DNA of 49,822 nt from Deltaproteobacteria bacterium (GTDB taxonomy: Bacteria; Myxococcota_A; Polyangia; Haliangiales; JADYYK01): NCBI GenBank assembly GCA_020853705.1, contig JADYYK010000047.1, forward strand, positions 1-49,822, in the 5' to 3' direction. Below, piece by piece: positions 19,520 through 26,899 of this stretch. Under the pieces are notes generated by a model that searched no databases, was not told where the DNA came from, and saw only the letters and a program-made list of their open reading frames with translations. Made by a program: the position numbers and the translations under genes. How positions within the stretch are numbered: position 1 is the stretch's first letter; every line of letters starts with the position of its first letter.

Positions 19520-20250
19520 TGACGGCGGTGAAGACAGCGGCGCCAGCGCCCGCGGCTGTGGTCTCCCTGCCAAGGCGCGTGGTCGCCGAGGCGCTGGGCA
19601 GCGCGCTGCTGCTGGCTGCGGTGGTCGGCTCCGGCATCATGGCCGAGACGCTGACCCGCGACGTCGGCGTCGCGCTGCTGGCCAACAGCCTGGCCACGGG
19701 CGCCATGCTGGTGGCGCTGATCGTCACCCTGGGCCCCATCTCGGGCGCGCACTTCAACCCGGCGGTGACGCTGTGCGCGGCCTGGCAGCGCGACCTGGCC
19801 TGGCGCGACCTGCCCGCGTATGTCCTGGCCCAGGCCGGCGGCGCGGTCGCCGGGGTGGCCGCCGCCAACACCATGTTCGGCAAGCCCGCCCTGTTCGCGT
19901 CGACCCACGCCCGCCACGGCGGCGCGCAGCTCCTCGCCGAGGCCATCGCGAGCTTCGGCCTGCTCGCGGTCATCTGGGGTTCGGCGCGGCGCCGGCCCAC
20001 GCACACGCCCTACGTGGTCGCGGGCTACATCGTGGCGGCGTACTGGTTCACGTCGTCGACCTCGTTCGCCAACCCGGCGGTGACGCTGGCGCGCGCCGCC
20101 ACCGACACCTTCGCGGGCATCCGCCCGGTCGACGTGCCCGGCTTCGTGGCCGCGCAGCTCTGCGGCGCGCTGGCCGCGACCGCGCTGCTGGCCTGGCTGG
20201 TGCCGCCGAGCCGCACCCCCGCCGCCCCCAGCCCCGAGGCCTCGCCATGA
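19519..20250 (+). CDS. aqpS: Aquaglyceroporin-type channel of the arsenic operon
   Basis: The 243-residue membrane protein is a MIP/aquaporin-family channel with six predicted transmembrane segments and two half-helix NPA motifs (HFNPAVTL and FANPAVTL). In rhizobial arsR-aqpS-arsC operons the channel lets arsenite formed by ArsC leave the cell down its gradient; the same order here supports that role. Its ATG overlaps the arsR stop, and its TGA overlaps the arsC ATG by 4 bases (ATGA). The C-terminus has a short Pro/Ala-rich tail. A general glycerol facilitator function cannot be excluded from sequence alone. Confidence 0.9.
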   Translation: MTAVKTAAPAPAAVVSLPRRVVAEALGSALLLAAVVGSGIMAETLTRDVGVALLANSLATGAMLVALIVTLGPISGAHFNPAVTLCAAWQRDLAWRDLPAYVLAQAGGAVAGVAAANTMFGKPALFASTHARHGGAQLLAEAIASFGLLAVIWGSARRRPTHTPYVVAGYIVAAYWFTSSTSFANPAVTLARAATDTFAGIRPVDVPGFVAAQLCGALAATALLAWLVPPSRTPAAPSPEASP

Positions 20251-20648
20251 AGACCGTGATCTTCGCCTGTGTCCACAACGCCGGTCGCTCGCAGATGGCG
20301 GCCGCCTTCTTCAACCAGCTGGCCGACCCCGCCCGCGCGCGCGCCATCTCGGCCGGCACCCAGCCCGGCCCGCGGGTGCACCCCGAGGTGCTCGAGGTCA
20401 TGCGCGAGGTCGACCTCGATCTGGCCGCCGCGCAGCCGCAGCTGCTCACCGCCGAGCTCGCCATGGGTGCCACGCTGCTCATCACCATGGGCTGCGGCGA
20501 CGCCTGCCCGGTGGTGCCCGGCCTGCGCCGCGACGACTGGCCGCTGCAGGATCCCAAGGGCCAGGCGCCCGCCGTGGTGCGCACCATCCGCGACGACATC
20601 GCCGCCCGCGTGCGCGACCTCGTGGCCCGCGAGGGCTGGGCGCGCTGA
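20247..20648 (+). CDS. arsC: Arsenate reductase, low-molecular-weight phosphatase type
   Basis: The 133-residue enzyme has the P-loop CVHNAGRSQ (C8-x5-R14), the redox Cys pair C83 and C87 in MGCGDACPV, and the general-acid loop DWPLQDPKG. This is the thioredoxin-coupled class of arsenate reductase, in which three Cys relay reducing equivalents and arsenite is released. Length is typical (about 130-140). The ATG lies within the aqpS stop codon. Together with ArsR and the channel it forms a compact arsenate detoxification unit in which arsenite exit is passive. Confidence 0.94.
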   Translation: MKTVIFACVHNAGRSQMAAAFFNQLADPARARAISAGTQPGPRVHPEVLEVMREVDLDLAAAQPQLLTAELAMGATLLITMGCGDACPVVPGLRRDDWPLQDPKGQAPAVVRTIRDDIAARVRDLVAREGWAR

Positions 20649-20665
20649 CCTGGGCGGCCGCGCGG

Positions 20666-21763
20666 CTACTTCATCTTGCCCGAGAAGGTCACCCGGTTGG
20701 CCATGTCGACCATCGAGTTGTAGGCCGAGATCAGCCGCTTGAAGGTGCCCGGGAAGTCGGCGTCGCCCTTGGCCAGCCGCTTCTTCTCGCTGTCGGTGTA
20801 GGGCTTGCTGCCGTCGAGGTGCGCCAGCACCTCGGCCGCGGTCTTGGCGAACTGCTCGGCCGGGTAGGTCATGCGGTCGAAGCCCGACACGTTGGCGTCG
20901 AGGCGCAGCTTGTCCGAGCCCAGCTGCTTGGCCAGCGCGGCCATCGCGGTGTAGGCCTCGATCTGGGCCTTGACCGCGGCCAGATCGATCGCGGGGGCAG
21001 CCTCTGCCGCCGGTGACGGCGACGGCGCGGGCGCCGCCACCGCGGCGTCGGGCGCCACCATCGGCGGCGTCTTGCCGCGCACCTTCTCGGGCGGCGCGCT
21101 GGCCGCCGCGGCGCGCTCGCTGGCCTCGGTGGCGACCGCGACGGTGCGCAGGATCTTCTTGGCGTCGACCAGCAGCGCGCGGTGGTGCCAGCGCAGGTTC
21201 TGCCCGAACTTCTTCTTCAGCATGGGCAGGTCGCGCGCGTCGGCGGCGTCCTCCTCCTGCTGGATCCCGGCGCGGATGCCGCGATCACCCAGGAAGAACT
21301 GCTGCCACGCCGCCATCAGCTCGGCGTGCAGCGCCTTGCCGCGCGCGCAGGCGTCGTCCTTGTACTTGCGATCGCCGTAGTAGGTCCCGGCCTCGCTCCA
21401 CAAAAGGCCGATCTTGGCCAGCGCGGCGGCGTACATCGCGGCCGCGGCGTCGAGCTCCTTCATCTTGGGCTTGGCCTTGGCCGCCGCGGCGATGTCCTTG
21501 GCGAACGGCGCCGCCAGCTGCAGCGGGTAGGGCCGCGACATGTTCTTCTCCTGGCAGGTCGGCCCGGTCTCCGGGTTGACCCAGCGCAGGTAGCTGTCGC
21601 GATCACGGCGCACCGCCGGGGTCGCGTCGTTGATGCCATTGATCAGCGGGTTCATCTTGCGGGCGTGCTCGATCTCCTTCTTCGAGGGCCCCGCCACCGC
21701 CGTGGCCCCCGGCAGCGCCAGCAGCACGCCCACCACCCCAGCCACAGTCCTCGCAACGCTCAT
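20666..21763 (-). CDS. DUF3829/YiiG-like secreted protein
   Basis: The 365-residue product has a signal peptide (MSVARTVAGVVGVLLALPGATAVAG) followed by an alpha-helical body. The body shows KMNPLINGINDATPAVRRDRDSYLRWV and a C-terminal helical block ending LISAYNSMVDMANRVTFSGKMK, a layout like the DUF3829 (YiiG) envelope family. An Ala/Pro-rich linker (about residues 215-250) separates two helical halves. The function of the family is unknown. The ATG at 21763 was preferred over 21772 because a GAGGG ribosome binding site lies at the right distance and the signal peptide begins there. The gene is convergent with arsC and divergent from the 21945 gene. Confidence 0.75.
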   Translation of the reverse strand: MSVARTVAGVVGVLLALPGATAVAGPSKKEIEHARKMNPLINGINDATPAVRRDRDSYLRWVNPETGPTCQEKNMSRPYPLQLAAPFAKDIAAAAKAKPKMKELDAAAAMYAAALAKIGLLWSEAGTYYGDRKYKDDACARGKALHAELMAAWQQFFLGDRGIRAGIQQEEDAADARDLPMLKKKFGQNLRWHHRALLVDAKKILRTVAVATEASERAAAASAPPEKVRGKTPPMVAPDAAVAAPAPSPSPAAEAAPAIDLAAVKAQIEAYTAMAALAKQLGSDKLRLDANVSGFDRMTYPAEQFAKTAAEVLAHLDGSKPYTDSEKKRLAKGDADFPGTFKRLISAYNSMVDMANRVTFSGKMK

Positions 21764-21944
21764 GGTTCGCATCCCTCGCGTGTATCCCACCTGTAGGCCG
21801 CGAGCAACTGCCAGCTTTCTGACGCCAACGCGCGGGCGCGGGTCCGTGAAGCGGCGTTCACGTCTGCCGCCCCGACCCCGTGAGGTCGCAGGGTTGCCCG
21901 CTGGCATGGCGGATGCTGAAGCACCCGAGCGGGAGGGTCGAGAC

Positions 21945-22727
21945 ATGACGCGTTTCAAGCTGGTCCTGAGGTCGGTCGCTACCGCCGCGCTGCTGGTGAT
22001 GACGATGGGCGCCAAGGGTGATGGCTGCGCCGCCAACTCGACCTCGGACGCACCCGACGTCGAGGGCACCTGGGACGTCACCTATGACGACATGCTGGGC
22101 GTCGAGATCAAGCTCGGCGGCTCGACCTACACCAGCGAGCTCGGCGTCCAGGGCGGCGCCATCACCATCAACCACAACGGCAAGCCGTTCACCTTCGACC
22201 TGAACTGCGCCCGCCCCGAGGTCATCTGCCCCAGCGAGGCGTGGCCCAGGACCGTCACCGCGGAGCAGCGCAACACCCGCTACGAGCACCGCATGATCGT
22301 CACCCTGCCGGTGCAGTCGTGCTCGGGCGCCCTGGTCAAGCCGACCGCCGCGAAGTGTGGCGCCGGCACCCTGAACCCGAACTGCGACCTGGTGTGCAGC
22401 GGCGAGATCACCACCCGCAACCAGGAGACCTTCGGCGTCATCGGCGAGAGCGGCGACAGCTTCCGCCTCTACCTCGGCGGTGGCCTGGCCACCAACGGCA
22501 TCAACTGTGTCCTGCTGGGCGGCTCGGTCGCCGACGCCACGCTGCAGAGCACCGGCAAGGGCACGCCCGACTGGCAGGCCACCGCGATGTCGGCGGGTCT
22601 GGTCACCGTGGGCTACGCCGGCGGCTGCCTGTGGGCCGGCGATCCCAACATGGACGGCCAGACCGAGGCGCTGGTGCTGGGCGCCAGCGTCAAGTTCACC
22701 ACCGGCTTCACCGCCGCCCGCCGCTGA
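21945..22727 (+). CDS. Secreted hypothetical protein, possible lipoprotein
   Basis: The 260-residue product starts with a signal peptide (MTRFKLVLRSVATAALLVMTMGA) and a Cys in AKGDGC that is a weak lipobox, so lipidation is uncertain. The mature domain is beta-rich (GTWDVTYDDMLGVEIKLGG, AITINHNGKPFTFDLNCA) with about eight Cys that could pair (NCARPEVIC, SCSGAL, KCGAG, NCDLVCSG), as in calycin- or lipocalin-like sandwiches. I do not recognise the family. A strong GGGAGGG ribosome binding site precedes the ATG. The upstream 181-base gap shared with the divergent DUF3829 gene shows no obvious promoter consensus. Confidence 0.72.
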   Translation: MTRFKLVLRSVATAALLVMTMGAKGDGCAANSTSDAPDVEGTWDVTYDDMLGVEIKLGGSTYTSELGVQGGAITINHNGKPFTFDLNCARPEVICPSEAWPRTVTAEQRNTRYEHRMIVTLPVQSCSGALVKPTAAKCGAGTLNPNCDLVCSGEITTRNQETFGVIGESGDSFRLYLGGGLATNGINCVLLGGSVADATLQSTGKGTPDWQATAMSAGLVTVGYAGGCLWAGDPNMDGQTEALVLGASVKFTTGFTAARR

Positions 22728-22735
22728 GGGCACCG

Positions 22736-23971
22736 CTAGGGCGCCAGCTGGCCCGACTTGAAGATGCGAAACACCCGGGCCTGCTCCAGGAACGCGATCG
22801 GCACCAGGTATCCTGTCGTGGTCCCCTCCGCATAGCTGCACGCCCCCGTGAAGCGCGCCGCGGTGAAGCGCCGCAGCACCACCGGCGCCCCGGTCGGCCC
22901 GCGCCGCACCGCCCCGGTGACCGGGTCATCGATGGGGATGACGGCACAGCCGCGATAGCCCTGCCCGGTGACCTCGGGCGTCGCGAGCAGGTACTGCTGC
23001 CCGCCGCTCGTGAACAGCTCGCCGGCGTTCAGCCGCGCGCTGCCGGGTTCACCGAGACAGGCCGCATCGGCCGCGTTCAGCAGCGTGCGCACCCGCGTGA
23101 ACGTGCGCGCATGATCGGTCGAGCGCAGAAGCTCCATGCGGATCTGCGGCGCGCCCGCGACCACCGCGACACATCCGACCACCAGATCGATCTCGGCGCC
23201 GCGCAGGAACGCCCCCGGCTCGGTCAGCACCAGACAGTCGGGCAGGCCGAGGTCGGTGGTCGTCGTCGCCGCCCCCGCGCTCGAGAAGGTCGACGTCGAC
23301 GGCCAGCCGATGATCGGCGTCGGCGCCGTCCACGGCCCCTGCGGCTCGGGCGCGGTCGCCAGCGCGAGGTGGCCGAGGTCGTAGCGCAGCGTCGTCGGCG
23401 GCAGCACCAGGTAGCGGTGCGTGATGAGCTTCCAGCGTCGCGCCGGATCGGGATCCAGCGGATCGATCAGCAGCGAAGACACCTCGTTGATGAGGTTGCC
23501 CGAGCAGGTTCCGGTCGGGCACGCCGCGGTGTCGGTGGACGGGATGCTCAGCGCCGTCACCGCGTTGGCCTCGGCGACATAGGTCCAGGTCACGCCTCGA
23601 TCACCCGACAGCGCGATCCGGGTGCGGATCGCCGCGGTCGACGTCACGCTGGAGTAGCTCATGGCGCCGCCGGGCGCGCCCGCGGGGTAGACCAGGGAGG
23701 GATCGAAGATCCCGGCCGGCGAGCCGGGATCACCGAGCACGGTCAGCTCGGTCGCGACACCCGGGTCCACCACGGTCGCCGCCGGCAGGTCGTCCGCGCA
23801 GGTGCGGGCGGCGTCGGGCGCCAGCGCGTCGATGACGCTGGCGTCGGCCAGGGTCGCGTCGGCGCCCGCGTCGGCGCCCGCGTCCACTGCGGCGTCGCGG
23901 CCAGCGCCCCCCGACGAGCCACACCCGGCGGCCAGCAGCACGACCGCCCAGACCCGGCTCAGCGCACGCAC
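22736..23971 (-). CDS. Lipoprotein with BNR/Asp-box sialidase-like propeller
   Basis: The 411-residue protein has a lipobox LLAAGC and an Asp/Ala-rich linker (AGADAGADATLADAS). The propeller-like body contains an Asp-box (SGDRGVTWTYV) and other blade-like segments (RSTDHARTFTRVRTLL). Asp-boxes occur in sialidases and many non-enzymatic propellers; no complete sialidase Arg triad can be assigned, so a catalytic role is not claimed. Several Cys pairs suggest disulfides outside the cytoplasm. The GTG at 23971 lies 5 bases after a TACCAT hexamer, a leaderless arrangement. It is divergent from the queuosine transporter gene with overlapping -10 elements. Confidence 0.75.
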   Translation of the reverse strand: MRALSRVWAVVLLAAGCGSSGGAGRDAAVDAGADAGADATLADASVIDALAPDAARTCADDLPAATVVDPGVATELTVLGDPGSPAGIFDPSLVYPAGAPGGAMSYSSVTSTAAIRTRIALSGDRGVTWTYVAEANAVTALSIPSTDTAACPTGTCSGNLINEVSSLLIDPLDPDPARRWKLITHRYLVLPPTTLRYDLGHLALATAPEPQGPWTAPTPIIGWPSTSTFSSAGAATTTTDLGLPDCLVLTEPGAFLRGAEIDLVVGCVAVVAGAPQIRMELLRSTDHARTFTRVRTLLNAADAACLGEPGSARLNAGELFTSGGQQYLLATPEVTGQGYRGCAVIPIDDPVTGAVRRGPTGAPVVLRRFTAARFTGACSYAEGTTTGYLVPIAFLEQARVFRIFKSGQLAP

Positions 23972-23976
23972 ACCTC

Positions 23977-23982
23977 ATGGTA
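23977..23982 (-). promoter_or_regulatory. -10 hexamer TACCAT, leaderless start of the BNR lipoprotein
   Basis: TACCAT on the minus strand is followed by GAGGT and then the GTG at 23971. It overlaps by two bases the plus-strand -10 of the transporter gene, so the two promoters should compete. Confidence 0.55.
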
Positions 23983-23986
23983 GCTT
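23981..23986 (+). promoter_or_regulatory. -10 hexamer TAGCTT, leaderless start of the queuosine transporter
   Basis: TAGCTT ends 8 bases before the ATG at 23995. It overlaps the opposite -10 (23977-23982), a back-to-back promoter pair. Confidence 0.5.
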
Positions 23987-23994
23987 CCCGCTCG

Positions 23995-24774
23995 ATGTCC
24001 GCCAAAGCCAAACCCGGGACCCGGGCCGAGGGCGAGGTCTCCGAGGTCTCCGAGGTCTCCGAGGTCGACGACGACTCGCCCCCCGCCGGCCGGACCTACC
24101 GCTACTACGACCTCATCATGATGGGGTTCGTGACCGTGCTGCTGTGCTCGAACCTGATCGGGCCCGGCAAGGTGTGCACCGTGGGCGGGCTGTCGTTCGG
24201 CGCCGGCAACCTGTTCTTCCCCATCAGCTACATCTTCGGCGACGTCCTCACCGAGGTGTATGGCTATGCGCGCAGCCGGCGGGTCATCTGGGCCGGCTTC
24301 GTGGCCATGCTGTTCGCCACCTTCATGAGCCAGGTCGTGCTGCGCATGCCGCCCGATCCCCACGTCGGCTACAACGGCATCATCCAGCCCGCCATCGAGG
24401 TCATGTTCGGCAACACCTGGCGCATCGTCGCCGGCTCGATCCTGGCGTTCTGGATCGGCGACTTCGCCAACTCGTACGTGATGGCCAAGATGAAGGTGTG
24501 GACCAGGGGGCGCTTCCTGTGGGCGCGCACCATTGGTTCGACCATCGTCGGCCAGCTGGCCGACAGCGGCGTCTTCTATCCCATCGCCTTCCTGGGCCTG
24601 TGGGATCCCGACGTGATGGTCAAGGTCGTCATGTTCAACTGGGTCTTCAAGGTCGCCATCGAGGTCGTGTTCACCCCGGTGACCTACCTGGTGGTCGGCT
24701 TCCTCAAGCGCGCCGAGCGCGAGGACTTCTACGACACCAGGACCAACTTCAATCCGTTCCACATCAAGGCGTGA
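23995..24774 (+). CDS. yhhQ: Queuosine precursor transporter, YhhQ/VUT family
   Basis: The 259-residue protein has about six transmembrane segments and the family block NLFFPISYIFGDVLTEVYGYARSRR (shown here as adjoining parts FFPISYIFGDV and TEVYGYARS), plus FWIGDFANSYVMAKMK and TIGSTIVGQLADS. YhhQ-type proteins import pre-queuosine bases for tRNA modification. The cytosolic N-terminus is unusual: it holds an acidic EVSEVSEVSEV repeat encoded by GAGGTCTCC triplications near 24032-24066. An upstream in-frame ATG at 23977 would read through the -10 hexamer, so 23995 is preferred. No queuosine biosynthesis gene is nearby. Confidence 0.85.
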   Translation: MSAKAKPGTRAEGEVSEVSEVSEVDDDSPPAGRTYRYYDLIMMGFVTVLLCSNLIGPGKVCTVGGLSFGAGNLFFPISYIFGDVLTEVYGYARSRRVIWAGFVAMLFATFMSQVVLRMPPDPHVGYNGIIQPAIEVMFGNTWRIVAGSILAFWIGDFANSYVMAKMKVWTRGRFLWARTIGSTIVGQLADSGVFYPIAFLGLWDPDVMVKVVMFNWVFKVAIEVVFTPVTYLVVGFLKRAEREDFYDTRTNFNPFHIKA

Positions 24775-24776
24775 GA

Positions 24777-24782
24777 TAGAAT
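24777..24782 (+). promoter_or_regulatory. -10 hexamer TAGAAT, leaderless start of the PPC lipoprotein
   Basis: TAGAAT starts three bases after the transporter stop and ends 7 bases before the GTG at 24790, with no ribosome binding site between. Confidence 0.6.
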
Positions 24783-24789
24783 CGCGCTG

Positions 24790-25371
24790 GTGACGGCGAG
24801 GACGGCCCTGGTCGCGTGCGTGCTGCTGCTGACCGCGTGTGCGTCGGGCGGCGACGACCGCAGCGACGCCGGTCCGCCGGAGGTCGACGCTGCCCTGGGC
24901 GACGGCGGTGGCGGTCCGGACGGCCGGGCGGCCGACGGCGCCACGGTCGTGGATGGCGGCGGCGGCGGCGGTGACGGCGGCGGCACCTGCGCAGGACCAC
25001 CCGACCGCGACCTCGAGCCCAACAACGGCCCCACCGGCGCCAGCCCGATCCCGACCCAGGCCAGCTTCCGGCTGCCCAACCTGGGCATCTGCTCGAGTGG
25101 CGACGTCGACTACTTCACGCTGACGGTCGGCGCCGGCGCGCACATCAATGCGCGCATCGAGTTCTCCCACAGCGCCGGCGACCTCAACCTGGCGCTGCTC
25201 GACGCCGCCGCGACCCAGCTGTCGTTCTCCGACAGCTCCAGCGCCGCGATGACGCCCGCGCTGGAGACCGTCGACCGCACCGGCCTGGGCGCCGGCAAGT
25301 ACTATCTGCGCGTGCAGGGCAAGGACGCGCAGACCATGTCGCCCTACACCCTGGTCGTCACCGTCAACTGA
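24790..25371 (+). CDS. Lipoprotein with pre-peptidase C-terminal (PPC) domain
   Basis: The 193-residue product has a signal peptide with lipobox LLTACA, then a Gly/Asp linker of about 45 residues (GDGGGGPDGRAADG, GGGGGGDGGG). A single PPC-like beta-sandwich follows: DLEPNNGPTGASPI, SGDVDYFTLTVGAG, ARIEFSHSAGDLNLALLDA, and GKYYLRVQGKDAQTMSPYTL. PPC domains accompany secreted proteases and hydrolases, but here no catalytic domain is attached, so a binding or surface role is likely. The start is GTG at 24790, set by the signal peptide and the TAGAAT promoter. Confidence 0.83.
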   Translation: MTARTALVACVLLLTACASGGDDRSDAGPPEVDAALGDGGGGPDGRAADGATVVDGGGGGGDGGGTCAGPPDRDLEPNNGPTGASPIPTQASFRLPNLGICSSGDVDYFTLTVGAGAHINARIEFSHSAGDLNLALLDAAATQLSFSDSSSAAMTPALETVDRTGLGAGKYYLRVQGKDAQTMSPYTLVVTVN

Positions 25372-25396
25372 CTTGCGACCCGCGCACCGGCGCGAG

Positions 25397-25402
25397 TAGC
25401 AT
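25397..25402 (+). promoter_or_regulatory. -10 hexamer TAGCAT, leaderless start of the PilZ gene
   Basis: TAGCAT ends 7 bases before the ATG at 25410. It overlaps an in-frame upstream ATG at 25401, which argues that the shorter start is used. Confidence 0.5.
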
Positions 25403-25409
25403 GAGCCCG

Positions 25410-25787
25410 ATGGCGGGTGAGCGGCGCGATTCGGTTCCTCCTGGCAGCGGCGAACGTCGCAGCGCGACCCGTGTGCCGGTCGACGTCTGGGTCGAGGAGT
25501 CGCGCGAGCGCGAGACCTACTTCCAGCGTGGCGCCAACCTGTCGGTGGGGGGGATCTTCCTGGATCGCTCGATCCCGCACCCGCTGGGCACGGTGATGGC
25601 GCTGAAGTTCACCCTGCCGGGCGAGAGCGCCCCCATCCAGGTGCGCGGCACCATCGTCAACGTGGCCCTCGGCGAGGGCGAGGCCGATGGCAGCGCTGGC
25701 CCCGGCATGGGCGTCGCGTTCACCGACATGGACGACGACACCCGGGCGCGCATCGCCCGCTTCGTGGCCGCTCACGCCGAGGCCTGA
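25410..25787 (+). CDS. PilZ-domain protein
   Basis: The 125-residue cytosolic protein is a single PilZ domain with the c-di-GMP-binding elements intact: RRSATR (R17-x3-R21) at the start and NLSVGG (N43-x-S45-x2-G48) on the first strand, followed by LKFTLPGE and a C-terminal MGVAFTDMDDDTRARI. Both signature motifs are present, so c-di-GMP binding is likely. It is followed 7 bases later by the MshEN-type protein gene, pairing two probable c-di-GMP sensors. A start at 25401 (MSPMAGERR) is possible but would overlap the -10 hexamer. Confidence 0.88.
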   Translation: MAGERRDSVPPGSGERRSATRVPVDVWVEESRERETYFQRGANLSVGGIFLDRSIPHPLGTVMALKFTLPGESAPIQVRGTIVNVALGEGEADGSAGPGMGVAFTDMDDDTRARIARFVAAHAEA

Positions 25788-25794
25788 GGGCGCC

Positions 25795-26466
25795 GTGGCC
25801 GAGCGGATCTCGCTGGCGGACCTGGTCCTCGAGGAGCGCCTGGCCGAGCCCTCGGTGGTCGCCGCCGCGGTGCGCCGCGCTCGCGAGGGCGTGCCGCTGG
25901 CGCTGGCGCTGAGCGACGCCGGGGTGCCCGAGGTCGGCCTGGCCGCCGCGCTGCGCCGCCGCCTGGGGCTGCCGGTGGTCGAGCTGGCCAACGAGCCGGT
26001 CGATCCCGAGGCCCTGGCCGAGGTCACCGCCGAGCTGGCGGCGCGCCACCTGTGCATCCCGCTCGAGGTCGGCGAGTCGCACGGGCGCAAGGTGCTGCGC
26101 CTGGCCATGGCCAACCCGCTCGATCTCGACGCCGTGCACGACGTCGCCTTCGCGACCGCGGCGCGCATCGACGTCGTCATCGCGATGCCGTCCGCGGTGC
26201 TGGAGGCGCTGGCCAACCGCTACCGCATGAGCGTCACCAAGGTGCTGCGCGTCGAGGCCCCGGCGCCGAGCCAGGACGATCCGACCTCGCCGGGGCGCGC
26301 CGCGGTGCCGGCGCCGCACACCGCGCCGTACCACCGCGTCGCCGACGAGGCCAGCGTCGAGCTGCGCCTGCGCGCGCTCCTGAACCTGCTGGTCGACCGC
26401 GGGCTGCTCGATGAGGACGCCTACCATGAAGAGGTGCGGCGCCTGATGAAGGACGCCGCCCGGTAG
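25795..26466 (+). CDS. GspE/MshE N-terminal (MshEN)-like domain protein
   Basis: The 223-residue protein resembles the isolated N-terminal domain of type II secretion/type IV pilus ATPases: LADLVLEERLAEPSVVAAAV, PLALALSDAGVPEVGLAAALRRRLGLPVVEL, AARHLCIPLEVGESHGRKVLRLAMANPLDL, and VIAMPSAVLEALANRY. No ATPase (Walker) domain follows; instead there is a Pro-rich linker and a C-terminal helix (LRLRALLNLLVDRGLLDEDAY). MshEN domains can bind c-di-GMP, which fits the PilZ neighbour. The GTG at 25795 sits 7 bases after the PilZ stop. The partner machine is unknown; it may modulate motility or secretion (inference). Confidence 0.78.
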   Translation: MAERISLADLVLEERLAEPSVVAAAVRRAREGVPLALALSDAGVPEVGLAAALRRRLGLPVVELANEPVDPEALAEVTAELAARHLCIPLEVGESHGRKVLRLAMANPLDLDAVHDVAFATAARIDVVIAMPSAVLEALANRYRMSVTKVLRVEAPAPSQDDPTSPGRAAVPAPHTAPYHRVADEASVELRLRALLNLLVDRGLLDEDAYHEEVRRLMKDAAR

Positions 26467-26500
26467 GCTCCGGCCGAGAGAGACTGATCCGTATCCGTAT

Positions 26501-26581
26501 GCGCCGCACGGCGGCGCCGGCCGGGAGTCTGGCCGTCAGCTTCATTCTGCCCCGACGGCCTGCCGGCGGGGCGCAGCCCTC
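26501..26581 (-). repeat. Hairpin repeat family 2, copy A
   Basis: On the minus strand, 26501-26540 matches 47135-47174 at 37 of 40 bases, and the far end (GAGGGCTGCGCCC) also matches. Between them a stem is kept at 26550-26571: five pairs, one A mismatch, then four to five pairs. Copy B has a stem of the same shape but different sequence. Confidence 0.75.
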
Positions 26582-26764
26582 ATCACTCGTCACTCGTGGG
26601 CGCCCAGGTCAGCTCGCGCGCGCCGCTGGCGGCGGGCGAGGATCCCGAGGCCTCGTCACATCTCGGCTGCCCCGGATTGCATCGAGTCCCGGCACCTCCA
26701 GCGGCCGCTGTCGTAGCGCCTGAGCCGACCGAGGCGCGGCGTGGCGGGTGCGCTTCAGGTCCGG

Positions 26765-26854
26765 CGGCCGAGGACGCCCGGTGCCTCGGGCGGCGGGCTC
26801 CGCGGCGGCGGCCTCTGGCGGAGGCCGCTCTTCGCCGCTGCGCCGACGCGGCCG
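26765..26854 (-). repeat. Inverted repeat family 1, left arm
   Basis: The reverse complement of these 90 bases matches 28240-28329 at about 81 of 90 positions without gaps. The centre is a perfect 8-bp hairpin (GCGGCCTC / GAGGCCGC, 26808-26828, 5-base loop). With the right arm it brackets the HNH endonuclease gene. Confidence 0.85.
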
Positions 26855-26899
26855 CGCTTCGCGACAGCCCCGCTGCGCCTCCTGCTGTCGCTTGATACC

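Larger units (their letters stand above)
26467..26899. other. Repeat-containing gene-free region left of the HNH gene
   Basis: No convincing gene is seen in these 433 bases. They hold one copy of hairpin repeat family 2 (26501-26581) and the left arm of the family 1 inverted repeat (26765-26854). The rest is GC-rich unique sequence with CACTCGT microrepeats at about 26584-26597. Open frames here are short, disagree between strands, and are not family-like. Confidence 0.6.

Noticed and set aside
22736..23971. Active sialidase
   Set aside because: One clear Asp-box is present but the catalytic Arg triad, Tyr and Asp could not be assigned.
26467..26899. Short coding frames in the repeat island
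   Set aside because: Frames such as 26499-26723 translate the repeats; similarity between 26499-26723 (plus) and 47078-47308 (minus) comes from the shared DNA repeat rather than a protein family.
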